This document shows positions 26,596-34,571 of a DNA stretch of 64,000 nucleotides, one piece after another (the stretch's first letter is position 1; the number at the start of each line of letters is the position of its first letter). The notes below the pieces were generated by a model. That model was given only the letters and a program-made list of their open reading frames with translations, did no database searches and was not told the DNA's origin. The position numbers and the translations under genes were made by a program. The DNA is from Lentzea tibetensis (lineage in GTDB: Bacteria > Actinomycetota > Actinomycetes > Mycobacteriales > Pseudonocardiaceae): assembly GCF_007845675.1 (NCBI RefSeq), contig NZ_VOBR01000028.1:62001-126000 (forward strand). The letters are read 5' to 3'.

Positions 26596-26858
26596 CGGGC
26601 CACCGCGGCGCCGAGGCCGGAGAGCCAGGTGGCGAAGTGGCGGACCGACCGCACGTGGCTCAGGTCCAGCGACTCGTAGTCCAGATCGACGTCGAACACG
26701 TCCTCGACCCCGAGCAGGAACGAGATCATCTGCAACGAGTCGAGTCCGTACTCCTCGACGAGGTCGGCGTCGTCGCCGATCTCGTCGGCGGTGGTGCCGT
26801 TCGCCAGCACCCCGGCGAGCACGGTCCTGATCTTCCGATGGACGGCGTCCACGCTCAC
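26592..26858 (-). CDS. Acyl carrier protein
   Basis: 88 aa from a GTG that overlaps the radical SAM stop. Four-helix ACP with the phosphopantetheine site YGLDSLQMISFLLG, Ser41. An upstream ATG would give 33 poorly conserved residues and is not used. No phosphopantetheinyl transferase is nearby, so it would be activated in trans. Central carrier for the operon: flanked by the radical SAM enzyme and the ATP-grasp ligase. Confidence 0.88.
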   Translation of the reverse strand: MSVDAVHRKIRTVLAGVLANGTTADEIGDDADLVEEYGLDSLQMISFLLGVEDVFDVDLDYESLDLSHVRSVRHFATWLSGLGAAVAR

Positions 26859-28030
26859 ACTCCGTTCAGGTAGAGGAGGATGCACTTCGAGCAGACCGGC
26901 ATCATGCCGCTCGCGGACAGGATCTCCCGCACGGAGCGGAACGCACTGCTCTGCCACAGTTCATCCACAGCGGACTCGTACAGGTTGCCGACGACGAACT
27001 CCGGGAAGAACTTGCACGAGCTGACGTTGCCGTCGGCGTGCACCTCGAGCCGGTTGGACACCGCGAGGCACTTGTTGCGGTGCTGGGCGGGCCGTGACGT
27101 GCCGAGGATGAAGTCCTCCACCTCGTCGGCCTCGAGCTGCGGCTGGTAGCGCACCCGCACGTGCCACGGCCTGCTCGCCAGCCTGGCCATCGACTCCCGC
27201 AGCACGGGCAGCTGCTCCGGCGGGAGCTGGTAGGTGTAGGAGTGCCACGTCGGCTTGCGCGTGCCGGTGTCGTTGTCGAGCCAGGCGAACGAGCGCTCGT
27301 ACAGCTCGTCCATCGCGCCCGCGACCTCAGGGCTGATGTACCACGGGAACTGGAAGTACACCGTGTTGACGCCCAGTTCCTCTGCCCACTCCATGAACTC
27401 GTACATCTTGCCGACGGTGACGTGGGAGACCATGCAGGACAACGAGACTTCGCCACCGAACGAACCGTCGCGCTTGAGGTCGAGCATCCGCTGGATGTTC
27501 TCGGTCGTCCTGCGGAAGGTCCCCTTGCCGCGCAACGCCTCGTGGTCGTCACCGAGCCCGTCGAGGCTGACCAGCAGATTGAGGTTCTCCCCGATCCGCA
27601 GCAAGTCGTCGAGCTTCCGCTTGAACAGCAACCCGTTCGTGCACATGTTGACCGTGCGCGGGTAGCGCTCCAGCAGGTCGACGACCTCGTTGAACCTGGT
27701 GTGCATGAGGGGTTCACCACCCCAGAGGAACAGCTTCGACCGGCGCGGGGCGGTCGCCCGCAGCACGTCCTCGACGACCTCCATCGCCAGCTCGGTGCGC
27801 TGCTTGACGGGGCTGAAGTCGCGGAAGAAGCCCTGTTCGTTCCACTGGTAGCAGTGCGTGCAGCGCAGGTTGCAGCGGTAGGTGAGCTGCAGGCTCACCT
27901 CCTGCGGCAGCGGCGCGGCGTAGCCGGGGTCGGCGAGCAGGTTCTTGCGGGCCGAGGAGCGGATGGACACCGTGTGCTTGATGTCCGCGAACTCCTTGAC
28001 GTTCAGCGTCCGAGTGGTCCTCGGGTGCAT
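26855..28030 (-). CDS. Radical SAM enzyme with SPASM-like C-terminal cluster domain
   Basis: 391 aa. The CxxxCxxC motif is CNLRCTHC (Cys53, 57, 60), binding the SAM [4Fe-4S] cluster; GGEP follows (LFLWGGEPL). The C-terminus has Cys321, 339, 380 and 383 (KCLAV, SSCKFFPEF, CSKC), giving one auxiliary cluster as in twitch/SPASM enzymes. Such enzymes modify peptides (RiPPs) or oxidise alcohols of aminocyclitols (BtrN). No precursor peptide is visible nearby, and an ACP is next door, so a carrier-bound or free small-molecule substrate is favoured. Confidence 0.85.
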   Translation of the reverse strand: MHPRTTRTLNVKEFADIKHTVSIRSSARKNLLADPGYAAPLPQEVSLQLTYRCNLRCTHCYQWNEQGFFRDFSPVKQRTELAMEVVEDVLRATAPRRSKLFLWGGEPLMHTRFNEVVDLLERYPRTVNMCTNGLLFKRKLDDLLRIGENLNLLVSLDGLGDDHEALRGKGTFRRTTENIQRMLDLKRDGSFGGEVSLSCMVSHVTVGKMYEFMEWAEELGVNTVYFQFPWYISPEVAGAMDELYERSFAWLDNDTGTRKPTWHSYTYQLPPEQLPVLRESMARLASRPWHVRVRYQPQLEADEVEDFILGTSRPAQHRNKCLAVSNRLEVHADGNVSSCKFFPEFVVGNLYESAVDELWQSSAFRSVREILSASGMMPVCSKCILLYLNGV

Positions 28031-29298
28031 CAGTCCTCCTCAGCGTCGTTCGGAATCCCCTGCGGGAGCAGCAGAACAGCGACGGCGATGCACACCCCGC
28101 CCACCGCGATCACCGAGACCAGCGTGCGCGAGCCACCGACCACGTCCCGGAGGACGTCGGTGACGATTCCGGCGGTCAACGCCCCCAGCGGGACGGCCGA
28201 CGAGGCCAGCACCCGCGCGGTGGCGAGGACCGTGCTCTGCCGGTCAGCAGGCGCCAGCCGCTGCCGGACGCTCAGGTTGATCACGGCCCACGCCGGGATC
28301 CACACGGCCGACAACGCCCTGATCGTGAACAGCACCGCGACCGGCGCCGGGACGACCAGGCACAACGGAACCGCGCACCACACCAGGCCTTCCAGCGCCG
28401 TGCAACGAAGCGCGCCGCGCAGTCCCAGTGCACGAACCGCGGGCCCGACGAACACCACGCCCGCCAACGCGCACGCCGCGCCCACCGCGAGCAGCAGGCC
28501 GGTCGCGGTGCTGCTCATGCGGAGCTCGCGGTAGGCGTACAACAGCAACGCCGTGTCCACCACACCGGTGCCGAACATCCGCACGGCCGAGCTGAGCGCC
28601 AACCGGCCGAGCACGGGATGCTCACTGGTGTAACGGAATCCCTCGCGCACCCGCTGGAACACCGGCTCACGGGAGCGAACCGGTTCCGGGTCGGCGGAGA
28701 TCCGGCTGCGCCCGAAGGCCGACACCAGGAACGGCAGTGCTCCCAGCGCCAGCGCCACGACCGGACCGAAGGCGCCGATGACCGCGCCCGCCGCCGCGGG
28801 TCCGGCGAGCTTCGACGCGCTGTCCGTGCTCTGCAGCCGGGAGTTGGCCCCCAGCAACCGTTCCGGTCCGACGAGTGCGGGCAGGTACATCTGGCCGGAG
28901 ATGTCGGTGAACACCGTGGCGACCCCGGCGACGGCCACCGCGGCCACGAGCACGCCCGCCGAGTGGACCCACCCGGCGGCCACCGCCAGCGCGACCCCCG
29001 CGAACACGCAGAACCGCACCAGCTCCGTGCCCACCATCACCCGCCGCACCCGCGCGTGCGCGAGCAACGCCCCCGCGAACAGGCCGAACAGCGGATAGGC
29101 CAGCCATCCCGCGGCGGCCACCGCGCCCACCTGCGCGTCCGAGGCGTCCAGCAGCAGGATGGCGGTCGTCGGCATGATGAAGCCGGTGAGCCGGTCGCCG
29201 ACGGCACCCGCCGTCTGGCTCGACCAGAACAGCGGGAAGTCCCGGTCGGACCCCGCTGTTCGGTCTCGTCGGCCCATCTCGGCTTCGACAGCCAACAC
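28030..29298 (-). CDS. MFS transporter, probable product exporter
   Basis: 422 aa; GTG start with GAGAGGG a few bp upstream. About 12 hydrophobic helices, with the MFS_3/enterobactin-exporter-like N-terminus FWSSQTAGAVGDRLTGF. First gene of the eight-gene minus-strand operon and overlapping the radical SAM gene by 1 bp, which fits an exporter or self-resistance pump for the cluster product. Confidence 0.85.
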   Translation of the reverse strand: MLAVEAEMGRRDRTAGSDRDFPLFWSSQTAGAVGDRLTGFIMPTTAILLLDASDAQVGAVAAAGWLAYPLFGLFAGALLAHARVRRVMVGTELVRFCVFAGVALAVAAGWVHSAGVLVAAVAVAGVATVFTDISGQMYLPALVGPERLLGANSRLQSTDSASKLAGPAAAGAVIGAFGPVVALALGALPFLVSAFGRSRISADPEPVRSREPVFQRVREGFRYTSEHPVLGRLALSSAVRMFGTGVVDTALLLYAYRELRMSSTATGLLLAVGAACALAGVVFVGPAVRALGLRGALRCTALEGLVWCAVPLCLVVPAPVAVLFTIRALSAVWIPAWAVINLSVRQRLAPADRQSTVLATARVLASSAVPLGALTAGIVTDVLRDVVGGSRTLVSVIAVGGVCIAVAVLLLPQGIPNDAEED

Positions 29299-29373
29299 AA
29301 TCCCTCTCGGAGAACGACGGCGAACAACGCGCGGCCCGCGAAAACGCTAAGCGCTCTCCAGCTAATAAATGCA

Positions 29374-30267
29374 CTAGAGCGACGCGGGCACGACGATCGT
29401 CGGCGACCAGGGGGTGCAGGTGGAGCGACCGAGGAACCGCTTGGCGCAGGCCTCGATCGTGAACCCGTACATGCGCGCGGGATCGGCGCCCCGCAACGTG
29501 AAGCGGCGGGCCGCGACCTCGACGCCCTTGGTCGGAGGTGAGCGTTCCTCCCACCACTGGATGTTGAACGCGTCGGCGTCCGGAAAGCTCCACACGACCG
29601 TGACGGTGTCCGCTGTGCGTTCGACGGACACGACGCACGGCCGGTCCGCGGTCGGGCAGTCGCCGACCCGGCTGACGGGTGCGTAGCGTTCGCCGAGGAC
29701 GATCCGCCGCAGGTGGACACCGGTCGACGTGATGGGCCCGCCGACGAGGTGACCGCCCTGGAAGTTCAGGAACCGGAGCTCTCCGTCGGGGCGCACGTAG
29801 TCGACCGGTGGCTCCAGCGCCGCGAGGTCGGCGTGCCACGCCAGCGCGAGCTCGTGCGGGATGATCACCAAGCCCAGTCCCGGAATCCGGTACGAGTCCT
29901 CCCAGATGACGCCCCTGTCACCAACGGGCGTGTGCGAGTAGCCGGTCACGTCGGTCGCCGTGTCCCCCAGGGGACAGTGGCCGTGCGTCGTGGCCAGCTC
30001 GCGCACCTCGGGGTCGACCGCGAACGCGGGACACCGCAACCGGGACCGCGCGTCGACCACCGCCGACTCCGCGACCATCCCGCTCACCGCGCCGAGCGCC
30101 ACGACCAGCGCGATCGCCTGCGCCGCCGGCCACGCCCTCGACCGCCGCGGCAGGTGGCCAGCGCCTTCCGCCTGCTGGGCAGGCCCGGTTTCGACGTGTG
30201 CGGCGCCGCCGACGCGTCCGCCGCGCTCGGGGCGTGCGTCATGGAGGTCGAGGCCGCGCTGGACCAC
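29374..30267 (-). CDS. Secreted or membrane-anchored protein of unknown function
   Basis: Up to 297 aa. A hydrophobic segment AWPAAQAIALVVALGAVSG (about 45-63) looks like a signal anchor. The rest is a Cys-containing extracellular region (RLRCPAFAVDP, HGHCPLGD, GDCPTADRPC, IEACAKRF, RSTCTPWSP) ending in a fibronectin-III-like segment (VTVVWSFPDADAFNIQWWEE). The start is uncertain: the GTG at 30267 is the only one that keeps the whole helix, but the first 40 residues look non-coding and overlap an antisense reading frame. GTG 30102 is the fallback. Upstream of the MFS operon on the same strand, 75 bp away. Confidence 0.55.
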   Translation of the reverse strand: MVQRGLDLHDARPERGGRVGGAAHVETGPAQQAEGAGHLPRRSRAWPAAQAIALVVALGAVSGMVAESAVVDARSRLRCPAFAVDPEVRELATTHGHCPLGDTATDVTGYSHTPVGDRGVIWEDSYRIPGLGLVIIPHELALAWHADLAALEPPVDYVRPDGELRFLNFQGGHLVGGPITSTGVHLRRIVLGERYAPVSRVGDCPTADRPCVVSVERTADTVTVVWSFPDADAFNIQWWEERSPPTKGVEVAARRFTLRGADPARMYGFTIEACAKRFLGRSTCTPWSPTIVVPASL

Positions 30268-30381
30268 TTGGTCGGCCTCGGTCTCGCCGAATGGGCCGAG
30301 TGCGACACCTACCGGCTGCCGCCGCTGATGCGCCTGTTCGCCGCGGAGCTCACACCGCGCGCCCCAGCACTGTCCCGGTGA
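30154..30381 (+). pseudogene. Remnant of an AfsR/SARP-type NB-ARC regulator
   Basis: A 75-codon stretch from a GTG with strong GC3, encoding FRLLGRPGFDVCGAADASAA, then ALDHLVGLGLAEWAECDTYR and LPPLMRLFAAE. This is the winged-helix segment after the NB-ARC domain in AfsR-like regulators (family pattern: RLLGLLPGPDF..., LVDAHLLE...YRFHDLLRLYA). The BTAD, P-loop and TPR parts are absent. It overlaps the XRE gene tail by 32 bp and lies antisense to the doubtful 5' end of the preceding gene. Confidence 0.5.
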
Positions 30382-30625
30382 TCTCGGGCCGCCACGCCGC
30401 GGCCAGGTCGTCCAGCCGGATGCACAGCGCGTCGCTGAGGGCGACGATCGTGGCGAACGCGGGGGTGGGCAGCCGGCCGGTCTCGATCTTGCGGAGCGTC
30501 TCGGGCGAGATGCCCGCCGCCACGGCCACGTCGCAGAGGCCGCGCCCGCCGCGCGCCCGTCTCAGCGCGGCACCGAGGCGCCTGCCTGCGTCGATCTGCG
30601 CGGAGGTGAGTGGACGGCGAACCAT
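30350..30625 (-). CDS. XRE-family HTH regulator
   Basis: 91 aa. HTH at about 30-60: LCDVAVAAGISPETLRKIET, a Cro/C1-type motif. Small stand-alone DNA-binding protein divergent from a methionine aminopeptidase gene; the 58-bp gap contains a GTATAC-rich palindrome that is its probable operator. This XRE/Map pairing recurs in actinobacteria. Confidence 0.85.
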   Translation of the reverse strand: MVRRPLTSAQIDAGRRLGAALRRARGGRGLCDVAVAAGISPETLRKIETGRLPTPAFATIVALSDALCIRLDDLAAAWRPEITGTVLGRAV

Positions 30626-30645
30626 GGGTTCAGGCTACGGTAGAC

Positions 30646-30659
30646 GGTATAGTTATACC
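30646..30659. promoter_or_regulatory. 14-bp palindrome in the xre/map divergent promoter
   Basis: GGTATAGTTATACC: perfect 6-bp arms around GT. It lies 20 bp before the XRE ATG and 24 bp before the map TTG, and AT-rich compared with its surroundings; a likely XRE operator overlapping a -10 region. Confidence 0.6.
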
Positions 30660-30683
30660 ACCCACCGCCGCACGGAGGACCTC

Positions 30684-31490
30684 TTGATCGAGCTCAAGTC
30701 ACCCGAGGAGATCGGGCGCATGCACACCACCGGCCAGTTCGTCGGCGAGGTGCTCGACGAGCTCACCACCGTCGCCGCCGTCGGCGTCAACCTGCTCGAC
30801 CTCGAACGCCACGCCCGCCGCCTGATCGAGGAGCGCGGGGCCGAGTCCTGCTACTGGGACTACGCGCCGTCGTTCGGCCGCGGCCCGTTCCGCAACGTCA
30901 TCTGCCTGTCGGTCAACGACGCGGTCCTGCACGGACTCCCCCACGACTACGTCCTGCGCGACGGCGACCTGCTGACCATGGACATGGCGGTGAGCATCGA
31001 CGGCTGGGTCGCGGACTCGGCGTGCTCGATCATCGTCGGCACCCCCGCGGAGGAAGATCTCCACCTGATCCACGCCACCGAGGTGGCGCTGGAGGCCGCG
31101 ATCGAGGCAGCCCAGCCGGGCAACCGCCTCGGTGACGTCTCGGCGTCGATCGGCGAGGTCGCCACGGAGTTCGGCTACGCGGTCAACCTCGAGTTCGGCG
31201 GACACGGCATCGGCCGCACCATGCACGAGTCCCCGCACGTGCCCAACGACGGCCGCCGCGGCCGCGGGCTGACGCTGCACCCCGGCCTGACCATCGCGAT
31301 CGAGCCCTGGCTGGCCCGCACCACCAACGAGATCGCGTTCGATCCGGACGGCTGGACCATCCGCTCCGCCGACGGGTCGCGCACCGCCCACTCCGAGCAC
31401 ACCGTCGCGATCACCGAGGACGGTCCGCTGGTCCTCACGCGCCGTCCCAGGCAAGGCGAGCAACACGGGGAGTCCGCGGCCACCGGGTGA
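30684..31490 (+). CDS. map: Methionine aminopeptidase, type I
   Basis: 268 aa; TTG start chosen for GGAGG at 30674-30678, 5 bp away. All five metal ligands are recognisable: Asp in MDMAVSIDGW and VADSACS, His in GGHGIGRTMHE, Glu in AIEPW and SEHTV. Removes initiator Met from new proteins. Probably a paralogue, because the essential map lies in the ribosomal/secY operon; its XRE partner suggests conditional expression. Confidence 0.88.
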   Translation: MIELKSPEEIGRMHTTGQFVGEVLDELTTVAAVGVNLLDLERHARRLIEERGAESCYWDYAPSFGRGPFRNVICLSVNDAVLHGLPHDYVLRDGDLLTMDMAVSIDGWVADSACSIIVGTPAEEDLHLIHATEVALEAAIEAAQPGNRLGDVSASIGEVATEFGYAVNLEFGGHGIGRTMHESPHVPNDGRRGRGLTLHPGLTIAIEPWLARTTNEIAFDPDGWTIRSADGSRTAHSEHTVAITEDGPLVLTRRPRQGEQHGESAATG

Positions 31491-31596
31491 TGCCGGCGAA
31501 CGGCGCAGTCGCACCGAACTCACCGCCGCGCACGAGGTGATCAGATAGGTTCTCGGCGCAATGCGAGGCTTGCTCGCGGTTGCGGAGGGAGCGGGG

Positions 31597-32565
31597 ATGT
31601 CGGAGCTGCTGGCCGGTTTGCTGCGAGGTCCGGCAGCCGAGCTCTACCAGCGGTTGCTGTCCACGGGCCCGTTGCGCATCGCCGAGCACCCCGAGCTGGC
31701 CGACTCACCCGAGGTCGAGGAGCTCGTCGACGCCGGGTTCGCACGCAGGAGGTTCGTCGGCGAGCCGGTGATCGTGCCCGTCGAGCCGTCGCGGGCGGTC
31801 GACCAGGCGCTGATCAGCATGCAGCGCAAGCTGTTGGACCAGCACCGGACGATCGTGCGCGTCCGCGAGCAGATGGACGTGCTGCAACGGTCTTACGTCG
31901 CGAACGCGGACGAGCACGACACCGCGATCCGGGTGTACACCGATCCGGCCGAGATCGGGGCGCTGTCGGTGGAGCTGTGCCTGTCCGCCGAACGCGAGTT
32001 CTCGAACCTCGAGACCGAGCACTACCGCAACCCGCCCGACGGGCGGTCGGCCAAGGTGCCGCCCGCCGAGGTGCTCGAACGCGGGGTGCGGTTCCGCAAC
32101 ATCTACGCGCGGCCCGTGCTGGACATGCCGTTCGCCGGCGAGATGATCCGGCGGTGCGCGGAAGGCGGCTGGCAGCTGCGGGTGCTGCCTTCACTGCCGA
32201 TGAAGATGGTGCTGGTCGACGACCGCGCGGCGTTGCTCCCCGTCGACCGGACCGGCATGGAGGGTGCCGTGCTGGTCCGCGCGCCGGTGATCGTGTCCGC
32301 GCTGCGCATGTACTTCGAGCTGTTGTGGGGCCGGGCGCTGCCGTTGAACGACACGGGTGTGGAGAGCAAGTTCTCCGCGCACCAGCGCGGCGTGCTGCGG
32401 CTCATGATCAGCGGCATGACGGACGCGGCGATCGCGCGGCACCTCGACGTGAGCGAACGGACCGTGCGCAGGCACATCTCCGCCGCGCTCGAGTTCGTCG
32501 GCGTGGACAACCGGATCACCGCGACCGCCATCATCGTGCGCGACGGCTGGCTCGACTATCACTGA
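31597..32565 (+). CDS. LuxR-family transcriptional regulator
   Basis: 322 aa from the ATG at 31597, which has GGAGGGAG 5 bp upstream (an ATG at 31561 would add 12 residues). C-terminal LuxR HTH: FSAHQRGVLRLMISGMTDAA followed by IARHLDVSERTVRRHISAAL. The N-terminal 250 residues have a TrmB-like arrangement (winged-helix-like start, a coiled segment about 75-105, then a PLD-like sensor half with LPMKMVLVDDRAALLPVD). Effector unknown. Its stop overlaps the convergent secreted-lectin gene by 7 bp. Confidence 0.82.
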   Translation: MSELLAGLLRGPAAELYQRLLSTGPLRIAEHPELADSPEVEELVDAGFARRRFVGEPVIVPVEPSRAVDQALISMQRKLLDQHRTIVRVREQMDVLQRSYVANADEHDTAIRVYTDPAEIGALSVELCLSAEREFSNLETEHYRNPPDGRSAKVPPAEVLERGVRFRNIYARPVLDMPFAGEMIRRCAEGGWQLRVLPSLPMKMVLVDDRAALLPVDRTGMEGAVLVRAPVIVSALRMYFELLWGRALPLNDTGVESKFSAHQRGVLRLMISGMTDAAIARHLDVSERTVRRHISAALEFVGVDNRITATAIIVRDGWLDYH

Positions 32566-33452
32566 GGTCCGGGGCCAGGTGCGACGCACTGCCACTCGAC
32601 CGGGCCCTGGCCGTTCGCGACGTAGCCACCGGTGAAGACCTTGCGGTAGCCGGAACCCTTCTCCTCGTCGACCCGCCAGACGCGGTTGTTGCTCTCGCAG
32701 CTGGTGGGCATCAGCACGGCCAGCCTGCCCGTGGTGGTGATCGCGAAGGCCGACGTCGGGTACTTCGGGCTGAGGTCGAACGCGACGATCTGCTCCGGCG
32801 CAACGATGTCCGGCACGGTGATCCGCAGCTTGGTCCTGCCGACGACGCGACCCGTCGCCGTCCACGCCGTCACCGTCCCGTCGCCGGTGAGGCCGATGAT
32901 CCCCTCGCGGGTGTCGCCGATCAGCCTGCTCGCGCCGGACAGCGCGACGATCCTCTCGCCGTCCCACGTGTCCGCGCCGTCCTGCCAGCCCGAGTGGACC
33001 CAGCGGTGCACCGCGCCGGCCTTGTCCGTGCCGTAGATGACACCGGGCTCCGTGGAGATCAGCGACGTGAACCCGCGCCAGTCGGACGCGCCAACCTGTT
33101 GCCACGACAAGAGATCAGCTGACCAGTACAGCCCGCCGGTCGTGGCCGAGACCCGGTAGTACACGCCGGTGCCGTGCCGCACCCCCGACCAGAACACCGC
33201 GGCGACGTCCGCCCAGCCCTCTCTCGCGACGACCTGTTCGCCAGCCCAGCGCGACGCGTCCCGGTTCGTCTCGAGGCAGAACCTGTGCTCGACGAGACCG
33301 CCCGCCGTCGTGATCGCGTAGACCTGGCGCTCCCACAGCGCGCACGGATCCGGCGGCGGATCAGCAAGCGCGGGCGTGACCACCGTCGCGCTCATCGCGA
33401 TGACAGCGACGGAAATGCAGCGGTGGAGCCAGAAACGCAACGATCTCATCAT
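32559..33452 (-). CDS. Secreted tachylectin-like beta-propeller protein
   Basis: 297 aa. Signal peptide 1-31 (VVTPALA). The body has repeated short beta segments of the type VYAITTAGGLVEHRF, GLYWSADLLSWQQV, VHRWVHSGWQDG, resembling the tachylectin-2 five-bladed propeller, which binds N-acetylated sugars. Few Cys (three). Function inferred from fold only. Confidence 0.68.
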   Translation of the reverse strand: MMRSLRFWLHRCISVAVIAMSATVVTPALADPPPDPCALWERQVYAITTAGGLVEHRFCLETNRDASRWAGEQVVAREGWADVAAVFWSGVRHGTGVYYRVSATTGGLYWSADLLSWQQVGASDWRGFTSLISTEPGVIYGTDKAGAVHRWVHSGWQDGADTWDGERIVALSGASRLIGDTREGIIGLTGDGTVTAWTATGRVVGRTKLRITVPDIVAPEQIVAFDLSPKYPTSAFAITTTGRLAVLMPTSCESNNRVWRVDEEKGSGYRKVFTGGYVANGQGPVEWQCVAPGPGPQ

Positions 33453-33543
33453 CTTCCTTCGAACCAGGCGAACACCTACCGGCGGCCGAGACTACGCACC
33501 GCACGCCGTTGGAGAACCCGTGATCGACGACCGGATCTGGACA

Positions 33544-33561
33544 GTGACCGAATCCGGTCAC
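33544..33561. promoter_or_regulatory. Inverted repeat upstream of the RICIN-domain gene
   Basis: GTGACCG (33544-33550) and CGGTCAC (33555-33561) around AATC, in the 225-bp gap between divergent secreted-protein genes. Possible operator; no other clear signal was found in this gap apart from the AGAGGGAGA ribosome site at 33662. Confidence 0.35.
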
Positions 33562-33677
33562 GCGCGCTTGGCCGGTACTGGCCATTGGCCGCTCGTGCCC
33601 TTACCCGGACCCGAATCGGCTGCCTAGCTTTGCGTCGCCCCGCACACAGCTGGGTATACGCAGAGGGAGACCGAACC

Positions 33678-34238
33678 ATGAGCAAGAGACTCGTTGTCCG
33701 CGGACTCGCCGTAGCCGCCGGGCTGGCGATCGCGGCGGCGCTGGGAGCCGCCGCACCCGCCACCGCGGCCACGGGCGCCGCCGCCGTCATCAAGCCCGCG
33801 AGCCTCCCCGGCGCGTTCTACGCCGAAGCGATCAACCGCAACAGCGGCAAGTGCATCAACGTCGCGGGCGGCTCCGGCTCCAACGGCGCGTGGATCCAGC
33901 AGTACCGCTGCGACAACACGCCCGCGGCGAAGTTCCTGTTCCTGCAGAACACCGACGGCTACTACGAGGTCCAGAACCAGAGCAGCCGCAAGTGCGTCGA
34001 CATCGAGTACGGCGGCAGCTGGCTCGGCGCGCGCACCCAGCAGTTCAACTGCAACGGCAGCCAGACCCAGCAGTTCCGGCTGACCGAGCTCGGCAACGGG
34101 TACGTCAAGTTCGTCAACCGGTTCAGCGGCCGCTGCATCGACGTGCCGAACTACAGCCACGACGACCGCGTGGTCCTGCAGCTGTGGAACTGCGTGGCTG
34201 GTGCGGAGAACCAGGAGTTCCGGCTGAACATCGGCTGA
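33678..34238 (+). CDS. Secreted RICIN (beta-trefoil) lectin-domain protein
   Basis: 186 aa; ATG with AGAGGGAGA upstream. Signal peptide about 1-31 (ATAATG). Three trefoil repeats: INRNSGKCINVAGGS, VQNQSSRKCVDIEYGG and VNRFSGRCIDVPNY, each with a Cys pair (CINV/YRCD, CVDI/FNCN, CIDV/WNCV) and QQF/QEF motifs. Binds sugars outside the cell; no catalytic domain is attached. Followed by a long non-coding repeat region. Confidence 0.86.
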   Translation: MSKRLVVRGLAVAAGLAIAAALGAAAPATAATGAAAVIKPASLPGAFYAEAINRNSGKCINVAGGSGSNGAWIQQYRCDNTPAAKFLFLQNTDGYYEVQNQSSRKCVDIEYGGSWLGARTQQFNCNGSQTQQFRLTELGNGYVKFVNRFSGRCIDVPNYSHDDRVVLQLWNCVAGAENQEFRLNIG

Positions 34239-34288
34239 CAGCCGCGATGTCGGTCCGCCGGGGGTGCACGCCGTCCCCCGGTGGACCG

Positions 34289-34470
34289 TCAGCGGTGGAG
34301 TGTCAGCGGTGGAGTGTCAGCGGTCGAGTGTCAGCGGTCGAGTGTCAGCGGTCGAGTGTCAGCGGTCGAGTGTCAGCGGTCGAGTGTCAGCGGTCGAGTG
34401 TCAGCGGTCGAGTGTCAGCGGTCGAGTGTCAGCGGTCGAGTGTCAGCGGTGGAGTGTCAGCGGTGGAGTG
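34289..34470. repeat. 14-bp tandem repeat, 13 copies in a 2-9-2 pattern
   Basis: Unit TCAGCGGTCGAGTG. Copies 1-2 and 12-13 read TCAGCGGTGGAGTG, copies 3-11 read TCAGCGGTCGAGTG, all exact otherwise; a partial copy (TCAG) follows. The array begins 50 bp after the lectin stop. Because 14 is not a multiple of 3 it opens several spurious reading frames; none has a normal start context. Confidence 0.95.
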
Positions 34471-34571
34471 TCAGCTCCAGCCGGATCCGCGGTGACGGCA
34501 CGGTGGCGGTCCAGTGCTCGGCGAGCGCGGCCTCGACCTCCGCGAGCTTCGTTACGGCTTCTTTGCGGTGT

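Noticed and set aside
26859-26957. N-terminal 33-residue extension of the ACP
   Set aside because: It would overlap the radical SAM gene by about 100 bp and adds no ACP-like sequence; the GTG at 26858 gives normal ACP length.
29299-29373. Weak stem GCTCT/AGAGC and promoter-like sequence before the MFS gene
   Set aside because: Arms are only 5-6 bp with an 18-nt loop, and no clear -10/-35 pair was found.
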